Source: Brevundimonas sp.
GTDB taxonomy: Bacteria > Pseudomonadota > Alphaproteobacteria > Caulobacterales > Caulobacteraceae
Length of the DNA: 38,651 nt
Direction: 5' to 3'
Assembly (NCBI RefSeq): GCF_027487935.1
Contig: NZ_JAIYCP010000001.1
Span: forward strand, 1 to 38,651
Numbering within the stretch: the stretch's first letter is position 1; each line of letters opens with the position of its first letter. Both the position numbers and the translations under genes were made by a program. Below the pieces are notes generated by a model. It had not been told where the DNA came from, made no database searches, and saw only the letters and a list, made by a program, of their open reading frames with translations. Below are positions 1-8,080 of the stretch, in pieces.

Positions 1-97
1 TAGGGCTTAGGGCTTAGGGCTTAGGGCTTAGGGCTTAGGGCTTAGGGCTTAGGGCTTAGGGCTTAGGGCTTAGGGCTTAGGGCTTAGGGCTTAGGGG
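1..97. repeat. Tandem array of a 7-bp TTAGGGC unit
   Basis: Thirteen perfect consecutive copies of TAGGGCT (the TTAGGGC unit in another phase) run from base 1 to 91, followed by a degenerate copy. The array reaches the left edge of the window and may extend beyond it. A matching inverted arm lies at 143-166, so the locus could fold into a long hairpin. The unit recurs at 22763-22927. It lies upstream of phaB and shows no coding potential of its own. Confidence 0.95.
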
Positions 98-142
98 CCG
101 AAGATCGGGGCGAAAGGCGGCGGCGTTTTGCCCGGCCCTACT

Positions 143-166
143 CCCTAAGCCCTAAGCCCTAGCCCC
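143..166. repeat. Inverted arm of the TTAGGGC array
   Basis: This segment reads as repeated CCCTAAG units, the reverse complement of the array at 1-97, with about 45 bases of GC-rich spacer between them. It could base-pair with the end of the array. The remaining bases up to phaB (167-242) hold only the leader and the AAGGAAA ribosome binding site of phaB; I see no gene there. Confidence 0.85.
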
Positions 167-242
167 GGCGCCCTCCTGTCGTTAAACATTTCCATGAAGG
201 CCCCCCACCCGTGAGGGCCATGCTTGGAACAAGGAAACGCAC

Positions 243-968
243 ATGGCTCGAGTGGCTCTGGTCACGGGTGGGACCCGCGGCATCGGCAAGGCGATCGTTC
301 AGCGTCTGAAGGAAGACGGCATGCTGGTCGCCGCAGGCTATTCCGGCAATGTCGAGGCCGCCGAGGCGACCGCGAAAGAGCTGGGCGTCATGGTGGTCAA
401 GGGCAATGTCGGATCCTATGACGACTGCGCCCGGGCGGTGCAGGAGGTCGAGGCCGAGCTGGGACCGGTCGACATCCTGATCAACAATGCCGGCATCACC
501 CGCGACGGCTTCTTCCACAAGATGAGCTCGGAGCAATGGTCCGACGTCATCCGGGTGAACATGGACAGCGTCTTCAACATGACGCGCCAGGTGATCAACG
601 GCATGCGCGACCGCGGCTTCGGCCGGATCGTCAACATCAGCTCGATCAACGGACAGAAGGGCCAGATCGGCCAGACCAACTATTCGGCGGCCAAGGCCGG
701 GATGATCGGCTTCACCAAGGCGCTGGCGCTGGAAAATGCTCGCAAGGGCGTGACGGTGAACTGTATCGCGCCGGGCTATATCGACACCGAAATGGTCGGG
801 GCCATGGACGAGAAGGTCCTGGCGGGGATCATCGCCCAGATTCCGGTCGGGCGACTCGGAAAAGGCGAGGAAATCGCCGACATGGTGTCCTGGCTGGCCG
901 GGGAACGTGCCGGATATGTCACAGGCTGCACCCTGTCGCTGAACGGAGGGCAGTATCTGGTCGGCTGA
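243..968 (+). CDS. phaB: Acetoacetyl-CoA reductase (short-chain dehydrogenase)
   Basis: A 241-residue classical short-chain dehydrogenase. The N-terminal nucleotide-binding motif is TGGTRGIG (residues 8-15), the NNAG motif follows (about 86-89), and the catalytic serine and YSAAK motif are present (SSINGQKGQIGQTNYSAAK region). The sequence around the active site and the ending NGGQYLVG resemble PhaB/PhbB enzymes, which reduce acetoacetyl-CoA to (R)-3-hydroxybutyryl-CoA with NADPH for polyhydroxybutyrate synthesis. The start is supported by AAGGAAA 6 bases upstream and by full family length. phaA usually lies next to this gene and, if present, would be to the left of the window. A FabG-type 3-oxoacyl-ACP reductase is the alternative, but the similarity to PhaB is closer. 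Confidence 0.88.
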   Translation: MARVALVTGGTRGIGKAIVQRLKEDGMLVAAGYSGNVEAAEATAKELGVMVVKGNVGSYDDCARAVQEVEAELGPVDILINNAGITRDGFFHKMSSEQWSDVIRVNMDSVFNMTRQVINGMRDRGFGRIVNISSINGQKGQIGQTNYSAAKAGMIGFTKALALENARKGVTVNCIAPGYIDTEMVGAMDEKVLAGIIAQIPVGRLGKGEEIADMVSWLAGERAGYVTGCTLSLNGGQYLVG

Positions 969-1017
969 CCGGGTCCTGCCCAAAATCCGCCGCGGGCCGA
1001 TTGCACGACTCCGCCCC

Positions 1018-1833
1018 ATGGAGTTGACGGTGAGGGTCAGAAGGGCGCGAACGCCGCTTCCGGCGGCGATGGCGATTGCCCTCGCCGCGGCGGCGCTGTC
1101 TTCGCTGTCCACCGCTTCACAGGCCCAGGCCCAGAACCAGGGCAATGCCCAGGCCGAGCAGAGTCAGTCGCTGCGCAACCGCAACGCCGTTGAGGCGCGG
1201 GCGGTGCCGCCGACCGGCCGTTATGTGGCTGAGTCCGGCGAGGCCTTCATTCTGGACCGGTCAGGCCAGCGGCCCCTGCTGCGCTTCGACCGGCGCGACG
1301 AGACCTGGGTGCTGCGGCCCACGGCCGCGCCCCGCGGGGATGTGATCTATCGCAATGACGCCGGCGACCAGCTGCTGCGGGTGACACCCGGCGGCGGCAT
1401 GACCGTCTATACGCCCCTCGCGCCCGGCGGATCGCCCGCCTCCCTGTCCGGTCCGGGCCAGAGCCTGTCGCCGCCGACCCTCGGCCCCCTGCAGCTATGG
1501 AGCCTGATGGCGCGGCGGAGCGACATGATCAGCCAGGCCCTCGGCCGTCTGGTCGCCATCAATCTGACGGGCGAGCGTTCCGAGTCCCTGTGCGTGGAGG
1601 CGCTGATCGTGACGACCGACGCCGTCCTGCGCATTGCCCGCTCGCCGACGGCCCGACAAAGCCTCGACCGGCTGACCACCATCACCATCATCGAGGGTGA
1701 TCGCGCCTCGGTCACCTATATCGGGGGACGGCTGGTGGTGACGGTCGATCCCGATGAAGGCCTGGCGGGGCGTCCGTCCTCGGCGCGGGTGATCCAGGCC
1801 TTCCTTGGCCCGACCGAAGGCGGTCGTCGCTAG
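1018..1833 (+). CDS. Secreted DUF4908-like protein
   Basis: A 271-residue protein with a basic N-terminus, a hydrophobic Ala/Leu stretch and a probable signal peptidase site after SQAQA (about residues 35-37), so it is probably periplasmic. The mature part contains a compact domain with GRYVAESGEAFILDRSG and a following LLRFDRRDETWVLRP segment. This recalls DUF4908 proteins of Caulobacterales; the assignment is from memory and the function is unknown. A GTG at 1030 has GGAG 6 bases upstream and may be the real start; the ATG at 1018 has no clear ribosome binding site. The stop overlaps the 3' end of convergent gloB by 4 bases. Confidence 0.75.
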   Translation: MELTVRVRRARTPLPAAMAIALAAAALSSLSTASQAQAQNQGNAQAEQSQSLRNRNAVEARAVPPTGRYVAESGEAFILDRSGQRPLLRFDRRDETWVLRPTAAPRGDVIYRNDAGDQLLRVTPGGGMTVYTPLAPGGSPASLSGPGQSLSPPTLGPLQLWSLMARRSDMISQALGRLVAINLTGERSESLCVEALIVTTDAVLRIARSPTARQSLDRLTTITIIEGDRASVTYIGGRLVVTVDPDEGLAGRPSSARVIQAFLGPTEGGRR

Positions 1834-2552
1834 AACACGTCCTTGGCCGCCCGGACGGCGGCAAAGGTTTCGGCATCGCCCGCGCGCAGGAAGGGATTGA
1901 AGGCCTTTTCCGCGCCGATGGTGGTCGGGACCGTCGCCTCGCCCCGCTCGCGCATCGCGAAAATCTCCGCCGCCCGGGCCGCCATTTCCGGCCGGTCATC
2001 GACGCTGAGGGCGAAGCGGGCGTTGGCGGCGGTGTATTCATGGGCGCACCAGACGACCGTCTCATCGGGCCAGGCCGCCAGGGTCTGCAGGCTGTTCCAC
2101 ATCTGGGCCGGGGTTCCCTCGAACAGCCGTCCGCAACCGAGGTTGAACAGCACGTCGCCGACGAAGGCCTGGGCGTCTGCGGGCGAGCGATAGACGATGT
2201 GGCCGAGGGTATGGCCGGGCGTGTCGGTCACCTCCAGGGCCGTCCCGCCCAGCATGACCGTGTCGCCCCCCGCCACGACCCGGTCGAGCGGCGCGGCGCG
2301 GCGGACCTCTTCGGGGCCGACGATCTCGCAGCCGGTTTCGGCCTTCAGCCGGGCGTTGCCCTGGGTGTGATCGGGATGCCAGTGGGTGTTGAGGATCAGG
2401 TCCAGCCGACCCCAGCCCGATCGCTCCAGCTCGGCCAGGATGGCGTCCGCGTCGGGTGTGTCGATCGTCGCCACCCTGCCGCTGTCCCGATCCCGGACCA
2501 GCAGGCCGTAGTTGTCGGTGAGGCAGGGGAAGAGGCGCACATCGAGGGTCAT
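1830..2552 (-). CDS. gloB: Hydroxyacylglutathione hydrolase (glyoxalase II)
   Basis: A 240-residue metallo-beta-lactamase-fold hydrolase. The binuclear metal motif THWHPDHTQGN (H57, H59, D61, H62) is intact, followed by GHTLGHIVY and by FVGDVLFNLGCGRLFEGT, the glyoxalase II signature with its metal-binding aspartate. The C-terminal region has the short HAGH-type substrate domain. The enzyme splits S-D-lactoylglutathione to D-lactate and glutathione in cytosolic methylglyoxal detoxification. It is divergent from the methyltransferase at 2598, with about 45 bases between the starts, and overlaps the convergent upstream gene by 4 bases at its stop. Length and motif order are normal for the family. 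Confidence 0.93.
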   Translation of the reverse strand: MTLDVRLFPCLTDNYGLLVRDRDSGRVATIDTPDADAILAELERSGWGRLDLILNTHWHPDHTQGNARLKAETGCEIVGPEEVRRAAPLDRVVAGGDTVMLGGTALEVTDTPGHTLGHIVYRSPADAQAFVGDVLFNLGCGRLFEGTPAQMWNSLQTLAAWPDETVVWCAHEYTAANARFALSVDDRPEMAARAAEIFAMRERGEATVPTTIGAEKAFNPFLRAGDAETFAAVRAAKDVF

Positions 2553-2597
2553 ACGGGTCTTCTAGCAGCCGCCCCCGGCGCGGCCTATGGTGCAGCC

Positions 2598-3371
2598 ATG
2601 CGGCGCAGTATCGAGGAACTCCGGACCTTCTACGGCGAGCCCGCCGGTGCCCTGGCGCGGCGGCTGCTGGCGCGTCGGCTCGAGGACGCCTGGGGCGAGG
2701 CGACCAACAGCGATGTGCTGGGTCTCGGTTATGCCACGCCCTGGCTGGACGCCTTCGTCGGCGCGCGGCGGGTGGTCGCCGCCATGCCGGGCGGTCAGGG
2801 TGTCGAACCCTGGCCGGCGGCAGGCAAGAACCGCACCCTTCTGGTCGATGACCGACGCCTGCCCTTTGCGGCCGGATCGTTCGACCGCATCCTGATGATC
2901 CATGCCCTGGAGGAGGCGGACGACGCCCAGGCCCTGATGAACGAGGCGGTGCGCGCCCTGTCTCCGGCCGGACGGATCATCCTGGTGGCGGCGGCCCGGG
3001 GCGGGTTGTGGGCACGATCCGAGTCGACCCCGTTCGGATACGGACAGCCCTTCACGCGCCGTCAGCTGGAGCGGCTGGTGCGGGCAGCGGGACTGGAGCC
3101 CACGGCCTGGTCACAGACTCTCTATGTGCCGCCCTGGGGTCCCTTGCTGCCCCTCGCCGACGGACTGGAACAGATCGGCAAGCGTATCATGCCGGGGGCG
3201 GCGGGCGTCATCCTGCTGGAGGCGACCCGGCAGGCCTATGCCCGGATCCGCCCGGGCGGGGCGGTGGCAACGGTGCCGGTGATGGCACCCGCGCTCCAGC
3301 CCCAGCCCGCCTCGCGATCACCACGCGATCTGTCGGACAGTGATCTGGCGGGAAACGGCGAACGCCCTTAA
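2598..3371 (+). CDS. Class I SAM-dependent methyltransferase
   Basis: A 257-residue protein with a methyltransferase-11-like core. It has an N-terminal helical segment, a nucleotide-binding region around LGLGYATPWLDAF (about residues 36-48), the acidic-loop segment DDRRLPFAAGSFDRILMIHALEEADD (about 78-103) and a following LSPAGRIILVAAARGGLW strand-loop. This order fits Rossmann-fold methyltransferases acting on small molecules or quinone-like substrates; the substrate cannot be read from the sequence. The Pro/Arg-rich C-terminus (last 40 residues) looks disordered. The frame is open upstream, but the ATG at 2598 gives the family N-terminus. It is divergent from gloB and is a recurring neighbour of it in this group, as far as I recall. 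Confidence 0.8.
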   Translation: MRRSIEELRTFYGEPAGALARRLLARRLEDAWGEATNSDVLGLGYATPWLDAFVGARRVVAAMPGGQGVEPWPAAGKNRTLLVDDRRLPFAAGSFDRILMIHALEEADDAQALMNEAVRALSPAGRIILVAAARGGLWARSESTPFGYGQPFTRRQLERLVRAAGLEPTAWSQTLYVPPWGPLLPLADGLEQIGKRIMPGAAGVILLEATRQAYARIRPGGAVATVPVMAPALQPQPASRSPRDLSDSDLAGNGERP

Positions 3372-3381
3372 AGCCCTGCCC

Positions 3382-3885
3382 ATGCAGCGACTGATCCTGA
3401 TGCGTCACGCCGAGGCGGAGCCGGCCGCCGGTTCCGGTCGGGACCGCGACCGGGTCCTGTCCGGCCGGGGTCGAAAGGATGCCGCCGCCATGGCGCGCGC
3501 CCTGGCCGGGCGTGGCATGCGCCCCGATCTGGCGCTGGTCTCGCCGGCCGCCCGCACCCGCCAGACCTGGGAGCTGCTGCATGATGCCTTCGGCGACGTG
3601 CAGGTGCGGGAAGACGAGCCCCTCTACAATGGCGGCTCCGAAACCCTGCGTCGCTACATCGAGGCGGTCGAGGATGAGGCCGGTTGCCTGATGGTCGTGG
3701 CCCATAATCCCGGCATTCATCTGCTGGCCGTGGACTATCTGGTCGAGGGGGCCGCCTCGCCGGCGGTGCTGGACCGGATGAGCGGCGGCTTCCCGCCGGG
3801 CGCGGCCGCGATCTTCTCCGTCGACGTCGCCGGCCGCTGCAGCTTCGAAGGCTTCATCCAGCCGCGCGATCTGGGCGGCCAATGA
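3382..3885 (+). CDS. SixA-like phosphohistidine phosphatase (histidine phosphatase family)
   Basis: A 167-residue histidine phosphatase. The catalytic RHAEAE motif sits at residues 8-13 (H9 the phosphorylated histidine), with a second conserved arginine in SPAARTRQTWELL, and the second catalytic histidine in VVAHNPGIH. Length and the RHAEA motif match SixA, which removes phosphate from histidine-containing phosphotransfer domains. The target here is unknown, although a hybrid histidine kinase lies at 5332. The in-frame upstream ATG at 3340 would add residues that do not fit the family. The stop overlaps the next start as ATGA, which suggests translational coupling with the DUF952 gene. Confidence 0.85.
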   Translation: MQRLILMRHAEAEPAAGSGRDRDRVLSGRGRKDAAAMARALAGRGMRPDLALVSPAARTRQTWELLHDAFGDVQVREDEPLYNGGSETLRRYIEAVEDEAGCLMVVAHNPGIHLLAVDYLVEGAASPAVLDRMSGGFPPGAAAIFSVDVAGRCSFEGFIQPRDLGGQ

Positions 3886-4238
3886 GCGGGGTCGCCTACA
3901 AGCTGGTCGATCGCAGCGAATGGATCGCCGCGCTGGCCGCCGGTGCCTATGCCGGGTCGGCGGTCGACCGGGCCGACGGCTATATCCATATGTCGACGGC
4001 GGCGCAGTTGGCGGAGACGGCGCGGCGGCACTACGCCGGGCGGCGCGAGCTGGTGCTGGTCGAGGTCGACCTCGCCCCGCTCGGCGCGGCCCTGAAATGG
4101 GAGCCGTCGCGCGGCGGCGACCTGTTCCCGCATCTGTTCACCCCCCTGCCCGCCAGCGCCGACGCGCCGCAACGCGGCCTGTCGGTCGATACCGACGGCG
4201 TCATGCACTTCGAGGATGGAGCGATCGGATGGCCGTGA
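3882..4238 (+). CDS. DUF952 family protein
   Basis: A 118-residue protein matching the DUF952 pattern. It has an early YKLVDRSEW segment, an RADGYIHMSTAAQLAETA segment with the family's conserved D-G-[FY]-I-H-[LM]-S core (about residues 28-45), a LVLVEVD strand and a LFPHLFTPLP segment near the C-terminus. The fold is thought to be related to ADP-ribosyltransferase-like proteins, but no activity is established to my knowledge. It overlaps the upstream phosphatase by 4 bases and pyrD by 10 bases, so the three genes are almost certainly one transcript. Confidence 0.85.
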   Translation: MSGVAYKLVDRSEWIAALAAGAYAGSAVDRADGYIHMSTAAQLAETARRHYAGRRELVLVEVDLAPLGAALKWEPSRGGDLFPHLFTPLPASADAPQRGLSVDTDGVMHFEDGAIGWP

Positions 4239-5266
4239 CCGACATCGGTGCCGCCCTGCTGCGCACAATCGACCCGGAGACGGCCCACGGCCTCGCGATC
4301 CGGGCCCTGCAACTGGCTCCCCTGCCGCCCGCGCGGGCGGATGACCCCATCCTTGCCACCACCGTCGCCGGTCTGCACCTGCCCAATCCCGTCGGGCTGG
4401 CCGCCGGTCTGGACAAGAACGGCGAGGCCCTGCACGGCCTGTCACGGCTCGGCTTTGGCTTTGTCGAATGCGGCTCGGTGACTCCCCTGGCCCAGCCGGG
4501 CAATCCGAAACCGCGCCTGTTCCGCCTGAGCGAGGACCGGGCGATCATCAACCGGATGGGGTTCAACAACGCCGGTCTGGAGGCCTTTGCCGGCCGGCTG
4601 GCGGCCCGGCCGCGCAAGGCCGTGATCGGTGCCAATCTGGGGGCCAACAAGGATACGGAGGACAAGGCGGCGGACTATGTCGCGGGGCTGATCCGGCTGA
4701 AGGGTCTGGCCGACTATGTCACGGTCAATGTCTCCTCGCCCAATACGCCGGGCCTGCGCGCCCTGCAGGGACGGGCGGCGCTGGACGACCTGCTGGGGCG
4801 GCTGGCCGAGGCGCGGGGCACAGACCCGACGCCGGTCTTCCTCAAGATCGCACCGGATCTGACCCCGGCCGAGATCGGCCTGATCGTTGAGGCCAGCCTC
4901 GATCACCGGATCGACGCCCTGATTGTGTCAAACACCACCCTGGACCGGCCCGACAGCCTGCGGTCGCGTGACCGGGCCGAGGCGGGAGGCCTGTCGGGCG
5001 CGCCGCTGAAGGCGCGATCCGGCTCCGCCCTGCGCGCCGCGGCCGAGGCCGGTGGGGGGCGGCTGCCCCTGATCGCGGCGGGCGGCATCGACAGCGGCGC
5101 CGAGGCCTGGGCCCGCATCCGGGCCGGGGCCTGCGCCGTCCAGCTGTATTCCGCCCTGATCTATGAGGGGCCGGGACTGATCGGACGGATCAAGCGCGAC
5201 CTCGCCGCGCGGCTGCGTGCCGAGGGATTTTCCACCGTCGCAGAGGCTGTTTCAGCCGCCCGTTGA
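4229..5266 (+). CDS. pyrD: Dihydroorotate dehydrogenase, quinone-dependent (class 2)
   Basis: A 345-residue enzyme that oxidises dihydroorotate to orotate in pyrimidine synthesis and passes electrons through FMN to membrane quinones. Visible class 2 features are the short N-terminal helix that seats on the membrane, LPNPVGLAAGLDKNGEAL, the GFVECGSVTP segment, FNNAGLEAF, VNVSSPNTPGLRALQ with the catalytic serine (class 2 uses Ser, class 1 Cys), SNTTL, GGLSGAPLK and the FMN-phosphate glycines in LIAAGGIDSG. The ATG at 4229 is inside the end of the DUF952 gene. A longer upstream frame exists but is out of family length. Confidence 0.96.
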   Translation: MAVTDIGAALLRTIDPETAHGLAIRALQLAPLPPARADDPILATTVAGLHLPNPVGLAAGLDKNGEALHGLSRLGFGFVECGSVTPLAQPGNPKPRLFRLSEDRAIINRMGFNNAGLEAFAGRLAARPRKAVIGANLGANKDTEDKAADYVAGLIRLKGLADYVTVNVSSPNTPGLRALQGRAALDDLLGRLAEARGTDPTPVFLKIAPDLTPAEIGLIVEASLDHRIDALIVSNTTLDRPDSLRSRDRAEAGGLSGAPLKARSGSALRAAAEAGGGRLPLIAAGGIDSGAEAWARIRAGACAVQLYSALIYEGPGLIGRIKRDLAARLRAEGFSTVAEAVSAAR

Positions 5267-5331
5267 CGGAGCGTTAGGGCGAGCCGGTCATGATCCCGGG
5301 TGGGGCAGAAACGCCCGTTTCGGGGAGCCGC

Positions 5332-7299
5332 ATGGCGAAAGCAGCAGACGACATGCCTCCCGGTGCGGCCGTCGCTGATTCCGGCGACTGGGCCAGGGCG
5401 ATCCGCCAAAGGCGCAAGTCCCTGCTGCAGCGGCTCGGCCTTGCCGTGGCTCTTGCCTTGATCTTCAGTCCGGTCCTGGGTTGGCCACTGAGCCTGGGCT
5501 GGGTGGTCGGCTATTTCGCCGTCCAGCTGCTGGACCTCTGGATCTTTACCCCGATCACCGCCGGCAAGACCGACCGGTTGTCCGGTGCCCGACGCGTCGC
5601 GTCCTGGATTTCCCTGGTCCTGAACGCGGCCTTTTTCTGCAGCCTGTCCATAGCGCTCTGGCTCATCGGTGGTCCCGCCGGAGGCGTCTGCGCGATCCTG
5701 CTGCTTGCGGGGGCGGCCATCTACGCATTGGGCAATGCCTCAAGCTCAGGGTCGGTGATGCTGCTGACCGCTTCCTGGCCCCTGCTGCTTCTGGCGATGA
5801 CGCCGGTGTTCATGGCCACCGAGGGAGCGACGTCCAGCATGCTGACCGTCGCCGCCTTCTGTGCCGGTGCCTTTGTCACCTTCTGCCTGTCGACCTGGAG
5901 GCGCATGAACCGGGCGCACCAGTCGGAGCGTGCGGCCCGCGTCGAGGCCCAGGCCAAACGGCTGGAGGCCGAACAAATCCTGGCCGGTCGCAGCGCCTTC
6001 CTGGCCGCGATCGGCCACGACCTGCGAACCCCGATCAGCGCCATCCTGACCGGCGCTGCGGAGCTGGAAAATGGAGCATCGGATGCTGCTGCCCGGTCCC
6101 AGGCCCTTCTGATCACCGACGCCAGCCTCATGATGAAGGCCATGCTGGACGACCTGCTGGATCACGCCAAGCTGGACGCCGGCCACATGACGGTCGACCA
6201 TGTGGACTTCAACCTGCGCAGCCTGCTGACACAGACGATGCGACTGTGGCGCGGCCCGATCCGGGGCAAGGGCCTGAAACTGCGGGTCGAGGGCGCAGCA
6301 TCGATCCCGGCCGCCGTCCGGGGCGATCCGCTGCGGGTGCGCCAGATCCTCAACAACCTCGTCTCCAACGCGATGAAATTCACCGGGACGGGCTCGATCA
6401 CCCTGCGTCTCGAGGCCTGGAGCGAGGAGCCCGGTGGCCATGCGGTGCTGATCACTGTCGAGGACACCGGCCCGGGCATGACCGACGACCAGCTCGACCG
6501 GCTGTTCACGCCATTCGATCAGACCCTGTCGGGAGTCAGCGCGCTTCACGGCGGCACCGGACTGGGCCTTGCCATCAGCCGCCAGCTTGCAGAACTGATG
6601 GGTGGACGGTTGACCGTTCGCAGCAGTCCGGGCACCGGCACCAGCTTCACCCTGTCGCTGTTCCTGCTGCAGGCCCAGCGGGCAGAAGCCGCCCCGACGA
6701 CGCTCGACCGTGAGAGCCGCGACGCCGTCGCCCGGGCCCTGCCCGACCGCATGCCGGGCTCGACCGTTCGAAACCCGTCGGGCCATTCGCCGGCTATGGA
6801 AACGACCTCATCCCCGGCCCGGGTTGAGCCTGTGGCGCACCAGGACCCGGAAGGGGTATTGGACGACAGCGAGGCGGACGAAGGCCGGCCGATGCGGGTG
6901 CTGGTGGTCGACGACCATGACATCAACCGACGCGCCCTCCAGTTGATCCTGCAGCCGTTGGGCTGCGATATCGCCACAGCGGCCGACGGCCTGACGGCGG
7001 TCAGTATCTGCGAGCAGACCGCCTTCGACCTGATCTTCATGGATGTGCGGATGCCCGAGATGGATGGCCGCGAGGCCACACGACGGATCCGCGCCGGAGG
7101 TGGCCCCAACGCCGGGGTGCCGATCATCGCCGTCACCGCTGATACAGCGCCGGACGACATCGCCGCCTGCACCGAGGCCGGCATGACCTATTTTGTGTCC
7201 AAGCCGATCACCCCGCCGATGCTGCTGGGGGCCGTCACCCATGTGATGACCCTGGCGCAGGCTGACGAGGTCGCCGAGGCGGAACCCGTCGCGGCCTAG
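5332..7299 (+). CDS. Membrane-bound hybrid histidine kinase with C-terminal receiver
   Basis: A 655-residue sensor kinase. Four to five hydrophobic segments (about residues 35-75, 92-135, 142-162 and 168-188) form a membrane sensor without an evident large periplasmic domain. A short coiled coil then leads to a HisKA domain with FLAAIGHDLRTPISAI (H229 the phospho-acceptor). The ATPase has the N box NNLVSNAMKFT, the G1 motif DTGPGM and the G2 motif GTGLGLAIS. An unstructured linker of about 90 residues precedes a receiver domain with VLVVDDHDIN and FMDVRMPEMDG. The ATG at 5332 has GGGGAG four bases upstream; an ATG at 5290 would add 14 residues. No response regulator or phosphotransfer partner is adjacent, and the stimulus is unknown. 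Confidence 0.92.
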   Translation: MAKAADDMPPGAAVADSGDWARAIRQRRKSLLQRLGLAVALALIFSPVLGWPLSLGWVVGYFAVQLLDLWIFTPITAGKTDRLSGARRVASWISLVLNAAFFCSLSIALWLIGGPAGGVCAILLLAGAAIYALGNASSSGSVMLLTASWPLLLLAMTPVFMATEGATSSMLTVAAFCAGAFVTFCLSTWRRMNRAHQSERAARVEAQAKRLEAEQILAGRSAFLAAIGHDLRTPISAILTGAAELENGASDAAARSQALLITDASLMMKAMLDDLLDHAKLDAGHMTVDHVDFNLRSLLTQTMRLWRGPIRGKGLKLRVEGAASIPAAVRGDPLRVRQILNNLVSNAMKFTGTGSITLRLEAWSEEPGGHAVLITVEDTGPGMTDDQLDRLFTPFDQTLSGVSALHGGTGLGLAISRQLAELMGGRLTVRSSPGTGTSFTLSLFLLQAQRAEAAPTTLDRESRDAVARALPDRMPGSTVRNPSGHSPAMETTSSPARVEPVAHQDPEGVLDDSEADEGRPMRVLVVDDHDINRRALQLILQPLGCDIATAADGLTAVSICEQTAFDLIFMDVRMPEMDGREATRRIRAGGGPNAGVPIIAVTADTAPDDIAACTEAGMTYFVSKPITPPMLLGAVTHVMTLAQADEVAEAEPVAA

Positions 7300-7327
7300 G
7301 CGGACTTCGGGGACATCCGCGGTAAAG

Positions 7328-7460
7328 TCCTCCCCCATCGGGGGAGGTGGCGCGGCGCGGCTTCGCGCCGTGACGGAGGGGCCGTGAAGCTGCCGCCAGT
7401 GCCCCTCCACCATCCTTCGCCTTCGGCTTCGGATGGTCCCCCTCCCCCGATGGGGGAGGA
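7328..7460. repeat. Long perfect inverted repeat, BIME/REP-like intergenic element
   Basis: Two 20-base arms, 7328-7347 and 7441-7460, are exact reverse complements, and each arm is nearly self-palindromic (CTCCCCCATCGGGGGAG). Inside lie a GC hairpin (7353-7359 paired with 7364-7370, loop GCTT) and a CCATCC...GGATGG stem near 7420-7436. The element fills the gap between the kinase and the convergent peroxiredoxin. It probably serves as a bidirectional terminator or mRNA-stabilising structure. Elements of this style are common in Caulobacterales intergenic regions, as I recall. Confidence 0.88.
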
Positions 7461-7468
7461 TTTAGCCC

Positions 7469-7954
7469 CTACAGCTGCGCCAGAAGGTGTTCGGCGGAGG
7501 AGACGCGGAATTCGCCGGGCTGTTCGACGTTCAGCTGGCTGACCACGCCGTCCTTGACGATCATGGAATAGCGCTGCGAACGCTCGCCCATGCCGAAGCC
7601 CTTGGCGTCCATGGTCAGGCCCAGCTGGCGGGTCAGATCGCCGTTGCCGTCGCCCAGCATGACGATCTCGTCCTTGCCTATGCCCTGGCTGTCGGCCCAG
7701 GCACCCATGACGAAGGCGTCATTGACCGAGATGCAGGCGATGGTGTCGACGCCCTTGGCCGCCATCTCTTCGCGGTGGTCCTTGAAGCCCGGCAGGTGGC
7801 GGGCCGAGCAGGTCGGGGTGAAGGCACCGGGCACGGCGAACAGGGCCACGGTCTTGCCGGAGAAGAGGTCGTCGGTGGTGACGGGCTTGGGGCCGTCGTC
7901 AGTGGCGCGGGTCAGGGTGGCCGAGGGGATGCGGTCGCCGATCTGGACGGTCAT
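7469..7954 (-). CDS. Peroxiredoxin, Prx5 type
   Basis: A 161-residue thiol peroxidase of the Prx5/AhpE-like group. The peroxidatic cysteine is C49 in VPGAFTPTCS, the Prx5-type active-site motif, and the conserved arginine lies in the later QRYSMIV region. The family reduces hydrogen peroxide and organic hydroperoxides using glutathione/glutaredoxin or thioredoxin. No further cysteine is visible, so it is probably of the 1-Cys mechanism. The start ATG (7952-7954) has GGAG a few bases upstream. The frame is open further upstream, but that stretch does not fit the family. It is divergent from the YqgE gene. Confidence 0.93.
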   Translation of the reverse strand: MTVQIGDRIPSATLTRATDDGPKPVTTDDLFSGKTVALFAVPGAFTPTCSARHLPGFKDHREEMAAKGVDTIACISVNDAFVMGAWADSQGIGKDEIVMLGDGNGDLTRQLGLTMDAKGFGMGERSQRYSMIVKDGVVSQLNVEQPGEFRVSSAEHLLAQL

Positions 7955-8080
7955 GGGGGGCTCCGGGAGGATGTGGGACAGTGCGTCAACGCCCAGATAG
8001 GGGTTGTGGTTCGCGACGCCAAGCCGATCATGTCCTTTCGTCGCCTTGCGTCCGCGGGCCGGCGTGCCGATGATAAGGTC

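Noticed and set aside
1..97. CRISPR array
   Set aside because: The units are 7 bp and contiguous with no spacers.
1..166. A chromosome telomere or linear replicon end
   Set aside because: The repeat is bounded by ordinary genes, recurs internally at 22763 in degenerate form, and no telomere-resolvase or replication gene is near. The window edge is likely just a cut.
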